Positions 25,644 through 35,501 of a stretch of 64,000 nucleotides of DNA are shown piece after piece. The first letter of the stretch is position 1; each line of letters opens with the position of its first letter. The DNA comes from Rhodopseudomonas sp. Lineage in GTDB: Bacteria; Pseudomonadota; Alphaproteobacteria; Rhizobiales; Xanthobacteraceae. Under the pieces are notes generated by a model that was not told the origin of the DNA, made no database searches, and saw only the letters and a program-made list of their open reading frames with translations. The stretch is from the NCBI RefSeq assembly GCF_013377015.1, contig NZ_JACABA010000001.1, positions 455,554 through 519,553 of the forward strand, written 5' to 3'. Position numbers and translations under genes: made by a program.

Positions 25644-27446
25644 TCACTCGGCAGCCGCCGCCTGCACTATGAATGCGCGCCAGCCGCCGAACGCCGTGAT
25701 ATCGCGAGCCCCATCGATCGCCGCGACCTCGACCAGAAATCCCTTGACGCTGGAGCCGTCGGCGAGCGCGATGGTGCCGATCGACAGCGGCGAGGGAATG
25801 GCGGCGACGAATTTGCCGAATGCCGCCGCCGACAGCGACCACACCTCGAGCGCGATCGCCGCCCCCGTGCCCGGCACGACCCGCAGCATCCCCGGCTTCG
25901 GCGGCGTAGTGCCTTTCAACGCGTAAAGCTTGTAGTCCGGCGCGGTTGTCGCAGGCCGCAGAAGTCTCCCGCCCAGCGCCTTCAATTCGCCATTGAGCGC
26001 CATGCCTGACAGATGCGCGCCGACCACGGCGATCGGAATCTCGTCGGAATGCGCCGCCGTCGAAACCGGCGCAAGCGGCGGCTGCGACAGGCCCTTGCTG
26101 CCCATCGTCAGCTCGGTATCGGCGTGAAACACCCGGCCGATGCTGGCGAGCTGCGCGTCCTGCCCGGCCGGCGCCAGCAGCGTGATGCCGAACGGGATGC
26201 CGTCGGCACGCATCGCCGCCGGCAGCGCCAGGCCGCAGAGGTCGAGCAGGTTGACGAAGTTGGTGTAGGTACCTAACCGGCTGTTGAGTTCGATCGGATT
26301 GGCCAGCACCTGCGCCACGGTGTAGGCGGTCGGCGCGGTCGGCAGCACCAGCGCATCGATCGCCGCAAATGCGCGCTCGGCGCTCTTGCGCAGCGCCTGC
26401 AGCCGATACAACGCCGCGAAAGTATCCGCCGCCGACAACCGTGCGCCCGCAATGGTGATCTCGCGGGTCACCGGATGGATCGCGTCGGGCGACGATGCCA
26501 GCAGATCGCGGATCACCAGATAGCGCTCGGCGACCCATGGCCCCTCATAGAGCAGCCGCGCCGTCTCGTAGAGCGGTTCGAGATCGAACTCGACCAGCGT
26601 GGCGCCGAGCCCGGTCCAGCGTTGCAGCGCCGCGCCGTAAGCTTGCTCCGAGGCCGTGTCGCCGAAGAACAACAACTGGCCGTTACGCGGCACACCGAGC
26701 CGGAGTTGGCCGGGAAACGCGCCGAGCGCCGCGAGCGGCCGGTCGCGCGAAAAGGGATCGGCGGCATCCGGTCCGGCCATCGCCACCAGCGCGGTCATGG
26801 CATCGTCGACTGTCAGTGAAAAGATCGAGACGCAATCCAGCGTCCGGCAGGCCGGCACCACACCGGCGGTGGAGATCAGCCCGAGGCTCGGCTTCAGCCC
26901 GACGATGTTGTTGAGCATCGCCGGAACCCGGCCGGACCCCGCGGTGTCGGTGCCGAGCGCCAGCGGCACCAGGCCGGCGGACACCGCGACCGCTGACCCC
27001 GAACTCGATCCGCCCGGGATCAGGTCGGCGCGAACTGCATTGCGCGGAATCCCATAGGGTGAGCGGACCCCGACCAGACCGGTAGCGAACTGATCAAGAT
27101 TGGTCTTGCCGATCACGATGGCGCCGGCGGCGCGCAGCCGGGCCACCGCGCCGGCGTCGCACGACGGCAGGTAGGAAAAGGCGGGACAGGCCGCGGTGGT
27201 CGGCAGCCCCAGCACGTCGATATTGTCCTTCACCGCGACCGGAACGCCGTGGAGCGGCAGGTGCGCTGGATCCCTACCCGCAAGCGCCGCGGCCTCCGCC
27301 AGCGCCGCGGCCTCGTCGCGCAGCGCGATGAAGATCGCCGGATCGTCGTGGGCGCGAATCCGCTGATAGCTGCGCGCGACGGTTTGCGTCGGCGTCAGGG
27401 TTCCGGCGCGATGCGCCGCAACGATCGCTTCGATGGTTTCAGGCAC
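25644..27446 (-). CDS. atzF: Allophanate hydrolase (AtzF family)
   Basis: A 600-residue enzyme with an N-terminal amidase-signature domain and a C-terminal domain of about 130 residues (GMALNGELKALGGRLL onward) typical of AtzF/DUR2 allophanate hydrolases. Lys in VAVKDNID, cis-Ser in GGSSSGSAVA and nucleophile Ser in TAGSGRVPA give the triad. It hydrolyses allophanate, releasing ammonia and CO2. GTG at 27446 follows GGAG by 7 bp and gives the family length; a TTG further up is less likely. It is convergent with the GntR gene, 12 bp apart, and completes the route suggested by AtzG/E/H. Confidence 0.9.
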   Translation of the reverse strand: MPETIEAIVAAHRAGTLTPTQTVARSYQRIRAHDDPAIFIALRDEAAALAEAAALAGRDPAHLPLHGVPVAVKDNIDVLGLPTTAACPAFSYLPSCDAGAVARLRAAGAIVIGKTNLDQFATGLVGVRSPYGIPRNAVRADLIPGGSSSGSAVAVSAGLVPLALGTDTAGSGRVPAMLNNIVGLKPSLGLISTAGVVPACRTLDCVSIFSLTVDDAMTALVAMAGPDAADPFSRDRPLAALGAFPGQLRLGVPRNGQLLFFGDTASEQAYGAALQRWTGLGATLVEFDLEPLYETARLLYEGPWVAERYLVIRDLLASSPDAIHPVTREITIAGARLSAADTFAALYRLQALRKSAERAFAAIDALVLPTAPTAYTVAQVLANPIELNSRLGTYTNFVNLLDLCGLALPAAMRADGIPFGITLLAPAGQDAQLASIGRVFHADTELTMGSKGLSQPPLAPVSTAAHSDEIPIAVVGAHLSGMALNGELKALGGRLLRPATTAPDYKLYALKGTTPPKPGMLRVVPGTGAAIALEVWSLSAAAFGKFVAAIPSPLSIGTIALADGSSVKGFLVEVAAIDGARDITAFGGWRAFIVQAAAAE

Positions 27447-27792
27447 GCATTCGCTCCGGGGCCGAGGACGCAACCTGGATGATCCAAGTCGACCGGGTCT
27501 GATATCTCAGGCGCTGCAAAGTGTATCTCCGGGCGAGGAATCGACGGCCACTTTGCCCAATCGGGCCGGCACGAACAAGCCGTGTGGCGCTCGCAGCATA
27601 AGACGCCCCGCCCCCGCGGTCATGCCCAATTCTCGCTCATGGCGAGCAATTCAAAGCGCCAGCACCGGCCGCGTCGCGTCTGGGCTGCGTTCCGGAGACG
27701 GCAGCCATGCGAGCCGACATCGCGGCTCATTGTTGCGCTCGATTTTTCCGACCGTGGCTGTATGGTCCAATAGTTCATCAGGGAGGATTCGG
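27447..27792. other. Divergent intergenic region, no gene seen
   Basis: 346 bp between atzF (minus) and the peptidase C26 gene (plus). No convincing coding sequence was found, and no sigma-54 box comparable with the one at 17016. A possible frame overlapping from 27433 is not family-like before 27793. Confidence 0.5.
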
Positions 27793-28566
27793 ATGGCCCG
27801 CAGAGCGGTGGTCGGCGTGATCGGGAATTCGTATCTCGTCGAAAATCGATATGCGGTCCAGCAAGTCGGGGAGCGCAATCTCCGCGCGGTGGACGAAGTC
27901 GCAAATGCGTTTCCGGTGATGTTCGCCGGCATGGACGACGTCACCGATATCGATGAACTGCTCGATCTGGTGGATGGCATCCTGCTGACGGGTGGACGCG
28001 CCAATGTCCATCCGACCCATTTCAATACCGAACCGAATCCGCGCCACGAACCCTACGACAACGCCCGCGACCTGCTGGCGTTGAGCCTGGTGCGGACCTG
28101 CGTCGATCGCGGCGTGCCGTTGTTCGGGATTTGCCGCGGATTTCAGGAAATGAACGTCGCCTTTGGCGGCTCGCTGCATCCGGAGATCCGCGAATTGCCG
28201 GGGCGGATGAATCACCGGATGCCGCGATTGGAAAACGGCGAGATACATCCCGATGCCGAAGTCGTGTTCGCCGACCGCCATGAAGTCCGGCTGGTGGCGG
28301 GCGGCGTGTTCGCAGAGCTCTTCGGTCGCGAGCTGATCAGGGTCAACTCGCTACACGGCCAGGGCATCCTCGACCCCGGCGCAAGGATCGTGGTCGAGGG
28401 CATCGCCGAAGACGGCACGATCGAAGCGATCCGGATCGCCGGCGCCGCGGGGTTCGCGCTCGGCGTGCAATGGCATGCGGAATACGATCCGCAAACCAAC
28501 CCGATCAATCGCGCCCTGTTTGAAAAATTCGGCGAAGCGCTGGCGGCGTACAAGAGCCGCAGATAG
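27793..28566 (+). CDS. PuuD-like gamma-glutamyl-GABA hydrolase (peptidase C26)
   Basis: A 257-residue class-I glutamine-amidotransferase-like hydrolase. The nucleophile Cys is in FGICRGFQEMNV and the His/Glu pair is in QWHAEYDP. PuuD cleaves gamma-glutamyl-gamma-aminobutyrate in putrescine degradation. Here no other puu gene is near, so the substrate is open. ATG at 27793 follows GGGAGG by 6 bp. It adjoins atzF divergently, extending the local group of amide-bond hydrolases. Confidence 0.88.
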   Translation: MARRAVVGVIGNSYLVENRYAVQQVGERNLRAVDEVANAFPVMFAGMDDVTDIDELLDLVDGILLTGGRANVHPTHFNTEPNPRHEPYDNARDLLALSLVRTCVDRGVPLFGICRGFQEMNVAFGGSLHPEIRELPGRMNHRMPRLENGEIHPDAEVVFADRHEVRLVAGGVFAELFGRELIRVNSLHGQGILDPGARIVVEGIAEDGTIEAIRIAGAAGFALGVQWHAEYDPQTNPINRALFEKFGEALAAYKSRR

Positions 28567-28616
28567 TTCGATCCGCCGCCGTCAATGCCGCAGCACTACC
28601 GCCGACGGATCTCATA

Positions 28617-31600
28617 TCAGCAGCTCGGTTCGGGCTCGTGCTCGACGACGCGATGCTGCGCCGGTCGGCCGCAACGGCCGATCGCGGCAAACAGCGCCGT
28701 CGGCTGAATCGGCTTGGTGACGTAGTCGTTCATCCCCGCCGCCAAATACGTTTCGCGCTGGCCGACGAAGGCGTTGGCGGTCAGCGCGATGATCGGAATA
28801 TCCCGCTCGGGTCCCGGCAAGGCGCGGATCGCCTTGGTCGCGGAAATGCCGTCCATTTCCGGCATCTGCACGTCCATCAGGACCAGGTCGTAGGGTTTCT
28901 GTTGAACGGCGGAAACCGCCAGGCGGCCGTTGCGGACGACGTCCGCGCTGCAGCTTCGCTTCGTCAACAACGTGGAAACCAGTGTGGCGATGATCGGGCT
29001 GTCCTCGGCGACCAGGATGCGGAGAAACAGGTCGCCATCGGCAGCTTGCTCGACGACCTTGTCGACGACCAGCGGGGCTTCGCCAATCCGGCACTGTACG
29101 ACAAACCAGAACGTGCTGCCCTGATCGTAGCCGCTGCGCACACCGATCGAGCCGCCCATCATTCCGCACAGTTGCCTGCAGATCGCCAGGCCCAGCCCGG
29201 TGCCGCCGTATTTGCGCGACACCGAGGTATCGGCCTGCACGAACGGGTTGAACAGCTTGGCCTGCACTTCGGGCGTAATTCCGATGCCGCTGTCGGCGAC
29301 CTCGATCCGCAGTTCAATGTTTCCGTCACCGAGATCGCGACGCGAGCCGGAGACCGTCACAAACCCATGTTCGGTGAATTTGATCGCGTTGTTGACGAGA
29401 TTGAGAATGATCTGGCGGATCCGGGTTGGATCGCCAACCAGCCATTTCGGCAGGTCGGGCGCCAGGATCGAGTTGATCTCCAGACCCCGCTCCTGGGCCT
29501 TCGCCTTCATCAGCGACGCGGAGCCGCCGATCAGGTGCTCGATATCGAAATTGATGGTTTCCGCTTTCAGTTCGCCGGCTTCCAGCTTCGAGAAGTCCAG
29601 AATGTCGTTGGTCACGCTGAGCAGACCGTCGGCGGATTCCTTCGCCAGCGCGGTGTAGCGTTGCTGCTCCCCGGTCAGCGGTGTGTCGCGCAGCAGATCG
29701 ATCATGCCGACCATGCCGCTCATCGGCGTGCGGATTTCGTGGCTCATGATCGCCAGGAAGTCGGACTTGGCACGGCTGGCGGCTTCGGCCGCCTCCTTGG
29801 CGACCGTCAGATCGGCCGACGCCTGCACCAGCTCCCGCTTCTGGGCTTCGAGGCGATTCCTGACGAGTTCGAGATCGTTGACCTTCTGTTCTAGCGCGGC
29901 TTCGATGTTCTTGAATTCGGTGATGTCGGTCCGCAGCCCGGCGGTGCCGCCATCCGAGGTTCGGTAGTCGACCATCCTGATCCACCGCCCGTCTTGGTAG
30001 CGCCGCTCCAGCGGCCTGTTGGTCGCCTTGTGCCAGGCCGCCGCTTGTGCGAGCCAGGGCTCCAACTCCACACCGTCCGCATCGGAACCGACCAGCACGC
30101 CGCCTTCGTAGGCGGCGCGAAGGATCTCCTCGTAGCCCATGCCCGGGACCATCAGGGCCGCCAGCATTGGAAACATCTCTCGAAAGTGCGTGTTCGTGAG
30201 TACGAACCTGTCGTCCTTGTCGTACAGTACGAAGCCCTGCGATATCGACTCGACGGCATCGGACAGCAAATGCTGGGAGGCGCGCGCCGCTTCCTCGGCC
30301 TGCTTGCGTTCGGTGATGTCCTGTATAATACCGAACGTCCCGGTGAGGCTGCCATCGGCGCCGATCTGGGGATCCGCTTCCAGCCGGACCCAGCGGACCG
30401 ATTGATCCGGCCGGACCCAGCGATGCTCATGGATCATCTTGACGCCACGCGCCCGCGCTTGCTGACGCTCGAACAGGAACTGCTTGCGATCGTCGGGATG
30501 GACGAGCGAAGCCATCGTTTCGAAGGGGACGTTGGCAACCGACGGCAGCCCGGCGATCTCGAACAATTGCGGAGACCACACCGCATTGTCGCCGGTCGCA
30601 TCCGCAACCCAGTGCCCCAGCTTGCCGATCCGCTGCGCGTCGAGCAGCAGCTGACGGCTGCGCGCGAATTTGAGATTCTGCCGGCTCAGCAGCAGTTCGG
30701 ATTGGCGGCCTCGGCGAATTTTCCGAGCCAGAGCGTATAGCAGCATGAGAACGCCGGCCACGGCGCCGACCGCACCGAACATCAGGACCGTTGCATCCTC
30801 GCGCCACGGCGCGAGTACCACCCCCCTGGTCAGCGCCGTCGACACGGTCAACGGGAAATTGCTGACCCGATGCAGCGCGATGTAGCGAACCACGCCGTCG
30901 AGTCCGGCCTTGACCAGGCTGGTGCCGTTTGCCATGTCCCGTTCGACCCGGCCGGGCTCGCTGTGGCTGCCGAACCGGCGGCCGATCATGTCTGCCGTCG
31001 GAAATCGCGCCAGCATGGTGCCGTCGTGCCGAACCAGAGCGATCGAGCCGCCTTCGCCGAGCGCTACGGAGCGATAGAAATCCTCGAAATACTTCAATTT
31101 GACGGCGGCCTGGACCACGCCGAGAAACCGCCCGTCCGAGCCACCGACGCGCCGCGCCATGTAGAGCGTCCAGGCGCCGTCCAACTTGCTTTGAACCGGC
31201 TCGCTGATGAACAGCGCGCCGTCGTCGTGGTCCTGGTGATGGCGGAATTGTTCACGCTCGGAGATCGACATCACCGGCGTCGGCCACGATACCGAGCTAT
31301 TGATCAACATTCCGTCGGCGCCGGCGAGGATCAGATTGCCGACCTGCGGCAGACCGAAGACCCGATCAGCGAGGATGCGATGCTGCTCCTCCCCGATCCA
31401 GCCGGCTCGCAACTGCTCCTCGCTGTCAGGATGCTTTGCGGCGATGCGGTCACCGATTTCCCGTAGCACCAGATCGACCGACTGAAACGATCGCGATGTT
31501 TGCTCTGCGATCACCAGTGCCAGCGTTCCCAGGCTGGCCTGGGTCTTTTGCTCAACGCGCTCGCGCAACGTCCAGACGTTGAAGATCGCGGCAACGACCA

Positions 31601-31706
31601 TCAAAATGATCAACAGCGTGGCGGCGGCGATGATCGGAAGATGCGATTCCCGATCCAGCACGCTCGCGTCGACATCGCCCTCGAAATCGTCCGAAATCCA
31701 ATTCAC
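28617..31706 (-). CDS. Hybrid histidine kinase, Cache-PAS-PAS-HisKA-HATPase-REC
   Basis: A 1029-residue membrane kinase. Helix 1 is at about residues 24-45, a periplasmic dCache-like region at about 60-300 and helix 2 at about 307-327. A PAS domain covers about 355-465 and a second, PAS-like one about 480-600. The phospho-acceptor His is residue 656 ([13 protein letters not shown]), the ATPase follows with NAIKFTE and GTGLGL, and the receiver has Asp945. The first gene product downstream of an HPt protein, it is last in the fourteen-gene cluster and overlaps the HPt gene by 4 bp. It likely phosphorylates that HPt protein. It is a paralogue of the kinase at 44676-47402. Confidence 0.92.
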   Translation of the reverse strand: MNWISDDFEGDVDASVLDRESHLPIIAAATLLIILMVVAAIFNVWTLRERVEQKTQASLGTLALVIAEQTSRSFQSVDLVLREIGDRIAAKHPDSEEQLRAGWIGEEQHRILADRVFGLPQVGNLILAGADGMLINSSVSWPTPVMSISEREQFRHHQDHDDGALFISEPVQSKLDGAWTLYMARRVGGSDGRFLGVVQAAVKLKYFEDFYRSVALGEGGSIALVRHDGTMLARFPTADMIGRRFGSHSEPGRVERDMANGTSLVKAGLDGVVRYIALHRVSNFPLTVSTALTRGVVLAPWREDATVLMFGAVGAVAGVLMLLYALARKIRRGRQSELLLSRQNLKFARSRQLLLDAQRIGKLGHWVADATGDNAVWSPQLFEIAGLPSVANVPFETMASLVHPDDRKQFLFERQQARARGVKMIHEHRWVRPDQSVRWVRLEADPQIGADGSLTGTFGIIQDITERKQAEEAARASQHLLSDAVESISQGFVLYDKDDRFVLTNTHFREMFPMLAALMVPGMGYEEILRAAYEGGVLVGSDADGVELEPWLAQAAAWHKATNRPLERRYQDGRWIRMVDYRTSDGGTAGLRTDITEFKNIEAALEQKVNDLELVRNRLEAQKRELVQASADLTVAKEAAEAASRAKSDFLAIMSHEIRTPMSGMVGMIDLLRDTPLTGEQQRYTALAKESADGLLSVTNDILDFSKLEAGELKAETINFDIEHLIGGSASLMKAKAQERGLEINSILAPDLPKWLVGDPTRIRQIILNLVNNAIKFTEHGFVTVSGSRRDLGDGNIELRIEVADSGIGITPEVQAKLFNPFVQADTSVSRKYGGTGLGLAICRQLCGMMGGSIGVRSGYDQGSTFWFVVQCRIGEAPLVVDKVVEQAADGDLFLRILVAEDSPIIATLVSTLLTKRSCSADVVRNGRLAVSAVQQKPYDLVLMDVQMPEMDGISATKAIRALPGPERDIPIIALTANAFVGQRETYLAAGMNDYVTKPIQPTALFAAIGRCGRPAQHRVVEHEPEPSC

Positions 31707-32083
31707 GGCTCACACCCATCCTCCGAGGTGACCCCCGCGACCCGCCGCAGCGCTGCCGTGGTCCGATCCAGCGCCTCGATCAGGGCCGGCATTCGCTGTC
31801 GCATCGCCTCAATCGCCGGCAATTCCAGTTCGATCTCGCAGGCAATAGCCGCCAGCCGCGCCGCGCCGAAAGTGCCGGCGCAGCCTTTGAGGATATGAGC
31901 CGAGCGCCGCGCCTGGACGACGTCGCTCGCGGCCAGCGCTTCAGCGATCGCTGCAAGCGAGTTCGCCGCTGCCGGCGGCAGTTCCGACAGCATCGCTAAC
32001 AGATCCTCTGGCCCGACCGCATCCCGAAGCATGCCGATCTGCGCCTCGTCGAACAGTTCCTCGTCGGCGTAATCCGCTAGCAT
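31703..32083 (-). CDS. HPt phosphotransfer protein
   Basis: A 126-residue alpha-helical protein with the histidine phosphotransfer motif RSAHILKGCAGTFGA, placing the phosphorylatable His at residue 63. Such proteins pass phosphate from a hybrid kinase receiver to a response regulator. It overlaps the upstream REC-PP2C gene by 7 bp and the downstream hybrid kinase by 4 bp. The arrangement recalls HptB/HsbR in Pseudomonas, where an HPt protein controls a PP2C switch. Confidence 0.88.
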   Translation of the reverse strand: MLADYADEELFDEAQIGMLRDAVGPEDLLAMLSELPPAAANSLAAIAEALAASDVVQARRSAHILKGCAGTFGAARLAAIACEIELELPAIEAMRQRMPALIEALDRTTAALRRVAGVTSEDGCEP

Positions 32084-33402
32084 TGCCGCTCCTTTCGCAG
32101 GACCGTCAGCTCTGCAAGTCCGGGCACGAGCGATTCCAACGGCTCGTCAAAGAAGCAGTCGCGACACGAGCGCGCAGCCGCGGTGCCGCGGCGGTCGATG
32201 CAGACGATCGTGGTATCGTCCGGCAGCGCGCTGTCGCTGCCGATCCCCGCCGCGCGGCAGACGTGGTCGATGACTTCATGCGGCGTCAGCCCCGGATGCG
32301 CGGCCGCCACCGACCTCAGCAACCCATCCTCGCCGATACGGTCGCCGTAGTCGTCCGGGAATTCCGGCAGACCGTCGCTGAACAGCAGCAAACTCGATTC
32401 CGGCAAGAACGCCAATTCGTGCAAATCGTATTCCACGCCACGCACTACACCCAGCGGTACGCCGCAGGCCTCCGCGAACTGCGTCGGCCCCCGCAGTCCG
32501 CTCGTCACGATCGGCGGCGGCGCTCCGGCCGAGACAAATCTCAGCAAGTTCGCTTCGTGATTGATGACGACGTAGAGAAACGTCGCGAACTGACCGGGCG
32601 GCAGCAGCCGCGCCAGCCGTTCGTTGAGCATGGTCACGAGCCCGATCGGATCATCATGCAGCGCTCTGTATTCGTGAATCAGCGCATGTAGGCGAAACGT
32701 GTTGAGCGCCGCGGTCACGCCGTGGCCGGCAAAATCCGCCAGGAAGATGCCGAATTCCTCCGGACCAATAGGTAACAGCCCCCAGAGATCGCCGCCGATC
32801 TCCGATGACGGCCGGGCATAGGACCCCATCCGCAGCCCCGCCGCTGCGGCGATCTCCTGCTGCAGCAACCGCCCAGGCAACAATTCAGATTGCATGCGCT
32901 GCGCGGCTTCGAGTTCCTGCGAGGTGCGTCCGCGATAGTCGCGCAGTTCACGCAGCAATGTTTGACGTTCCAGATGGACCGCGACGCGCGAAATCAGTTC
33001 CGACGGATTGATCGGCTTGGACAGGAAGTCCGAGACCCCCGCCATGAACAACGCGCCCATTTCTTTGCGGTCCACCGTGGCGGTCTGCACCAGGATCGCC
33101 ATGTCGATCAGTTCGGGCCGTTGCCGGACCTGCTCGACCACTTCCAGGCCGCTGAGATCCGGCATTTGCATGTCAAGTAACACCAAATCGGGCTGAAAAC
33201 TATCGATCTGCTCCAATGCCGAAATGCCGCCGTCCGCAAAGCGCAGGTTGCGAAACTGATGCTTCTTCAGGATGGCTTCGAGCAGCCGACACGACAACGG
33301 GTCGTCGTCGACGACGAGAATCTTCGAGACGAAGATGCTCTTGCTGGTCCGCGTCCGGGTGATGCCTTCGCCGTGCCGCTTGCTGTTGACTGGCTGGCTC
33401 AT
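32077..33402 (-). CDS. Receiver-PP2C phosphatase (RsbU/HsbR-like)
   Basis: A 441-residue soluble protein. Receiver domain at about residues 26-145 with phospho-acceptor Asp77 (LVLLDMQMPD), a short coiled linker, then a PPM/SpoIIE-type phosphatase domain at about 195-430 with metal-binding Asp residues in SEIGGDLWG and ADFAGHG and later LLFSDGL. Phosphorylated by the HPt protein, it would dephosphorylate the STAS antagonist encoded two genes away. ATG at 33402 overlaps the HATPase gene stop by 4 bp. An upstream in-frame extension is not family-like. Confidence 0.9.
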   Translation of the reverse strand: MSQPVNSKRHGEGITRTRTSKSIFVSKILVVDDDPLSCRLLEAILKKHQFRNLRFADGGISALEQIDSFQPDLVLLDMQMPDLSGLEVVEQVRQRPELIDMAILVQTATVDRKEMGALFMAGVSDFLSKPINPSELISRVAVHLERQTLLRELRDYRGRTSQELEAAQRMQSELLPGRLLQQEIAAAAGLRMGSYARPSSEIGGDLWGLLPIGPEEFGIFLADFAGHGVTAALNTFRLHALIHEYRALHDDPIGLVTMLNERLARLLPPGQFATFLYVVINHEANLLRFVSAGAPPPIVTSGLRGPTQFAEACGVPLGVVRGVEYDLHELAFLPESSLLLFSDGLPEFPDDYGDRIGEDGLLRSVAAAHPGLTPHEVIDHVCRAAGIGSDSALPDDTTIVCIDRRGTAAARSCRDCFFDEPLESLVPGLAELTVLRKERQC

Positions 33403-34058
33403 AGATGGAATCCTAACCTGATCAAGGTGCCGCCCCGAAGCAGGGCAAGACGATCGCAGAACGCCTCCAGGATCAGGAAACCCCGGCCGCTGCCGATATG
33501 GCCCGCGGCTGACCATTCCTCCGACGCCGGTACCAGCTTTTTGTCGAAGCCGCTGCCGCTATCGCGCACCATGATCAGGAGTTCGGCGGCATTCCAAATC
33601 GCGTCGATGCGAATCGCGCTGAGCGCTACCTGCGGCTTCAGCAAAAGCTGCTCGATAGTGTCGTGGGTCTTGTCCATCCCGGCAAGGTCATCGCGCAACG
33701 CGGAATCGAGTTCCAGGTTGCCGTGCAGCACCGCGTTCATCACCGCTTCCTGCAGCGCCGTATGCGCCCGTTCCCGGACATCGTCCGACAGATCAATTCG
33801 TTCGGCGATCGCATCGACAAAAGGTCTGGCGACCATGCAGCGATAGGCAGATCGCGTCGTCAACACCAAGCCAAGGTGTCGACAAACCGGGCGCGGCCGC
33901 GACCAACGCTTGCATGAATCGATCAGATCCTGCTCGACGCAAACGGTCGCCGGGGGTAACAGCGACAGCGCAAGCGATGCCTCTGCTAGTCCGTTCCAAC
34001 ACGCCGTGGTGGATTCGACCTCCGCCGTCGCCATCTCGGCATCCAACGTCGACGTCAT
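33399..34058 (-). CDS. RsbW-like HATPase (anti-sigma factor kinase type)
   Basis: A 219-residue protein with a single HATPase_c domain of the RsbW/SpoIIAB type at about residues 85-215. The N box is HTALQEAVMNAVLHG and a G1-like DSGSGFD and GSGRGF are visible. The first 80 residues are not recognised. These proteins phosphorylate a STAS partner and sequester an output protein. It ends 4 bp into the PP2C gene and lies 4 bp after the STAS gene, so kinase, antagonist and phosphatase are co-expressed. In Pseudomonas HsbR the two activities are fused; here they are separate. Confidence 0.85.
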   Translation of the reverse strand: MTSTLDAEMATAEVESTTACWNGLAEASLALSLLPPATVCVEQDLIDSCKRWSRPRPVCRHLGLVLTTRSAYRCMVARPFVDAIAERIDLSDDVRERAHTALQEAVMNAVLHGNLELDSALRDDLAGMDKTHDTIEQLLLKPQVALSAIRIDAIWNAAELLIMVRDSGSGFDKKLVPASEEWSAAGHIGSGRGFLILEAFCDRLALLRGGTLIRLGFHL

Positions 34059-34062
34059 CGCA

Positions 34063-34362
34063 TTACGCCTCGACGGAGAACAGCGTATCGAACTTGGTCA
34101 ACCCGAACATCCGACCGACCTGCCCCTTGGCGCCGCGCAGCACCAACGTCCGGTTCAATTTGCGAGCCTCCTCGCGTGCGATCAGCAGCATGCCTAGGCC
34201 GGCCGAATCGATGAAGTCGAGGTTTGCGACGTCGATCACGATCGTCTTGTCGGTTGAGGCCCTCAGCCGGTCGGCGATCTCGCGGAACATCATGTGGTCG
34301 GCAAAGGTCAGATCTCCACTGAAGGACACGTTCGCGTCGTTGCCGTTGAATTCGAAACGCAT
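34063..34362 (-). CDS. STAS anti-sigma factor antagonist (RsbV/HsbA-like)
   Basis: A 99-residue STAS domain. The phosphorylation site is Ser53 in DFIDSAGLGML. In partner switching this residue is phosphorylated by the RsbW-like kinase and cleared by the PP2C protein. ATG at 34362 has an excellent GAGGAGAG site; the frame extends upstream without family similarity. It starts 10 bp after the stop of the MCP-like gene. Confidence 0.9.
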   Translation of the reverse strand: MRFEFNGNDANVSFSGDLTFADHMMFREIADRLRASTDKTIVIDVANLDFIDSAGLGMLLIAREEARKLNRTLVLRGAKGQVGRMFGLTKFDTLFSVEA

Positions 34363-34372
34363 TGCACTCTCC

Positions 34373-35500
34373 TCAAAAAAGTTCGACTGATCCACCTTGC
34401 GTCGGTCCGCTCTCTGCTGCCTGCTCCGGCATCTGCGTCGCGTGACCGTCGATAACTTGCGCTATGAAACGTTCGCGCACTTCGCTCATCGTGTACCGAT
34501 CGAGCAGTTTCTTGACCCATTCCATATCGGCCGGCTCCAGTTCGGAGAGCTCGGGCGCGACCATTAGGGTACTTGATTTGACCTCCTGCACCGCCTCATC
34601 GAGGACGTGCAGCGTATCGACGACGTGCTCGAGCCGCTGCTTGGTACGGTCCTGAAACTGGATTCCGGTGACCATGCCGTCGACCACGCCGGAGATGATC
34701 TCCGCCTCCGTGATCGCGCTGTCGACTGTGATCTTCAGCAGCGCGCTGCGCGTGGCCAGCGCGCTGATCAACAGGTCAAGACGGTCCTTGGCCAGGATAT
34801 TATCCGACATGTCGATCGTCGCGACGCGCCGTAATGTCTCCTGGCCTGAGGCAAGCCCTTCGCGGACCAGCTTCAGCTCGGCGTTCATCGTCGCCGCCAG
34901 CGAGTCGGTGGACTTGGACAGCTCGCGGACTTCATTGGCAACCACGCGAAATGCATTGCCGGCCGCGCCGGCCCGTTCGGCTTCGATCCGCGCATTCAAC
35001 GCCAGCATGTTGGTGGTGCGGTTGATCTGCTCGAGGCGCACCATGCAGTCGTCGACGCGCTTGACATTGATGCCGAGCGCATCCAGCGCGTAGACCATCG
35101 ACATCGAGTCTTTCGACAGCAGCAGGATCTTCGCCACGACGTCGGTCAGGGTCTGCTCCAGCAAGGAGCCGATATCCCGAACGGCGAAGCTCTGGTCTTC
35201 GAACTCCACGGTCTGCGCCAGGCTGGTCAGACTCTGCACCCGCTCGGTCTGTTGCTGCGCGCTGATCGCAAGTGTCTGAAATTTCTGGCTGAGGTCGTCC
35301 GCCTCGGTCTCGACAAAACCGGAGGTCTGGGTGATTTCGGCGGCGAGTACTTTGATGACCCGCTGCTGCATCTCGGCCAGCGACATCCAGCTTCGCAACA
35401 GCGCATCGTGACCGCCGGCAGCCGTCTCGCACGGCTCCGCTTCGGGCGGCGGCAGCGCCATCTCGACCGGCGCCAGGCGTTTCTTGCTCAATGCGAACAT
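34373..35500 (-). CDS. Soluble MCP-like signalling protein with divergent tip
   Basis: A 375-residue cytoplasmic protein made of coiled coil with an MCP-like signalling hairpin (NRTTNMLALNARIEAERAGAAG, the usual form being [17 protein letters not shown]). There is no transmembrane segment, ligand domain or HAMP. The tip departs from canonical MCPs at several positions, so CheA/CheW coupling may be altered. The protein ends in GGSVELF, echoing GSAELF at the end of CheD in the same operon. It ends 1 bp before cheB on the coding side. The function could be an adaptor rather than a sensor. Confidence 0.8.
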   Translation of the reverse strand: MFALSKKRLAPVEMALPPPEAEPCETAAGGHDALLRSWMSLAEMQQRVIKVLAAEITQTSGFVETEADDLSQKFQTLAISAQQQTERVQSLTSLAQTVEFEDQSFAVRDIGSLLEQTLTDVVAKILLLSKDSMSMVYALDALGINVKRVDDCMVRLEQINRTTNMLALNARIEAERAGAAGNAFRVVANEVRELSKSTDSLAATMNAELKLVREGLASGQETLRRVATIDMSDNILAKDRLDLLISALATRSALLKITVDSAITEAEIISGVVDGMVTGIQFQDRTKQRLEHVVDTLHVLDEAVQEVKSSTLMVAPELSELEPADMEWVKKLLDRYTMSEVRERFIAQVIDGHATQMPEQAAESGPTQGGSVELF

Positions 35501-35501
35501 A

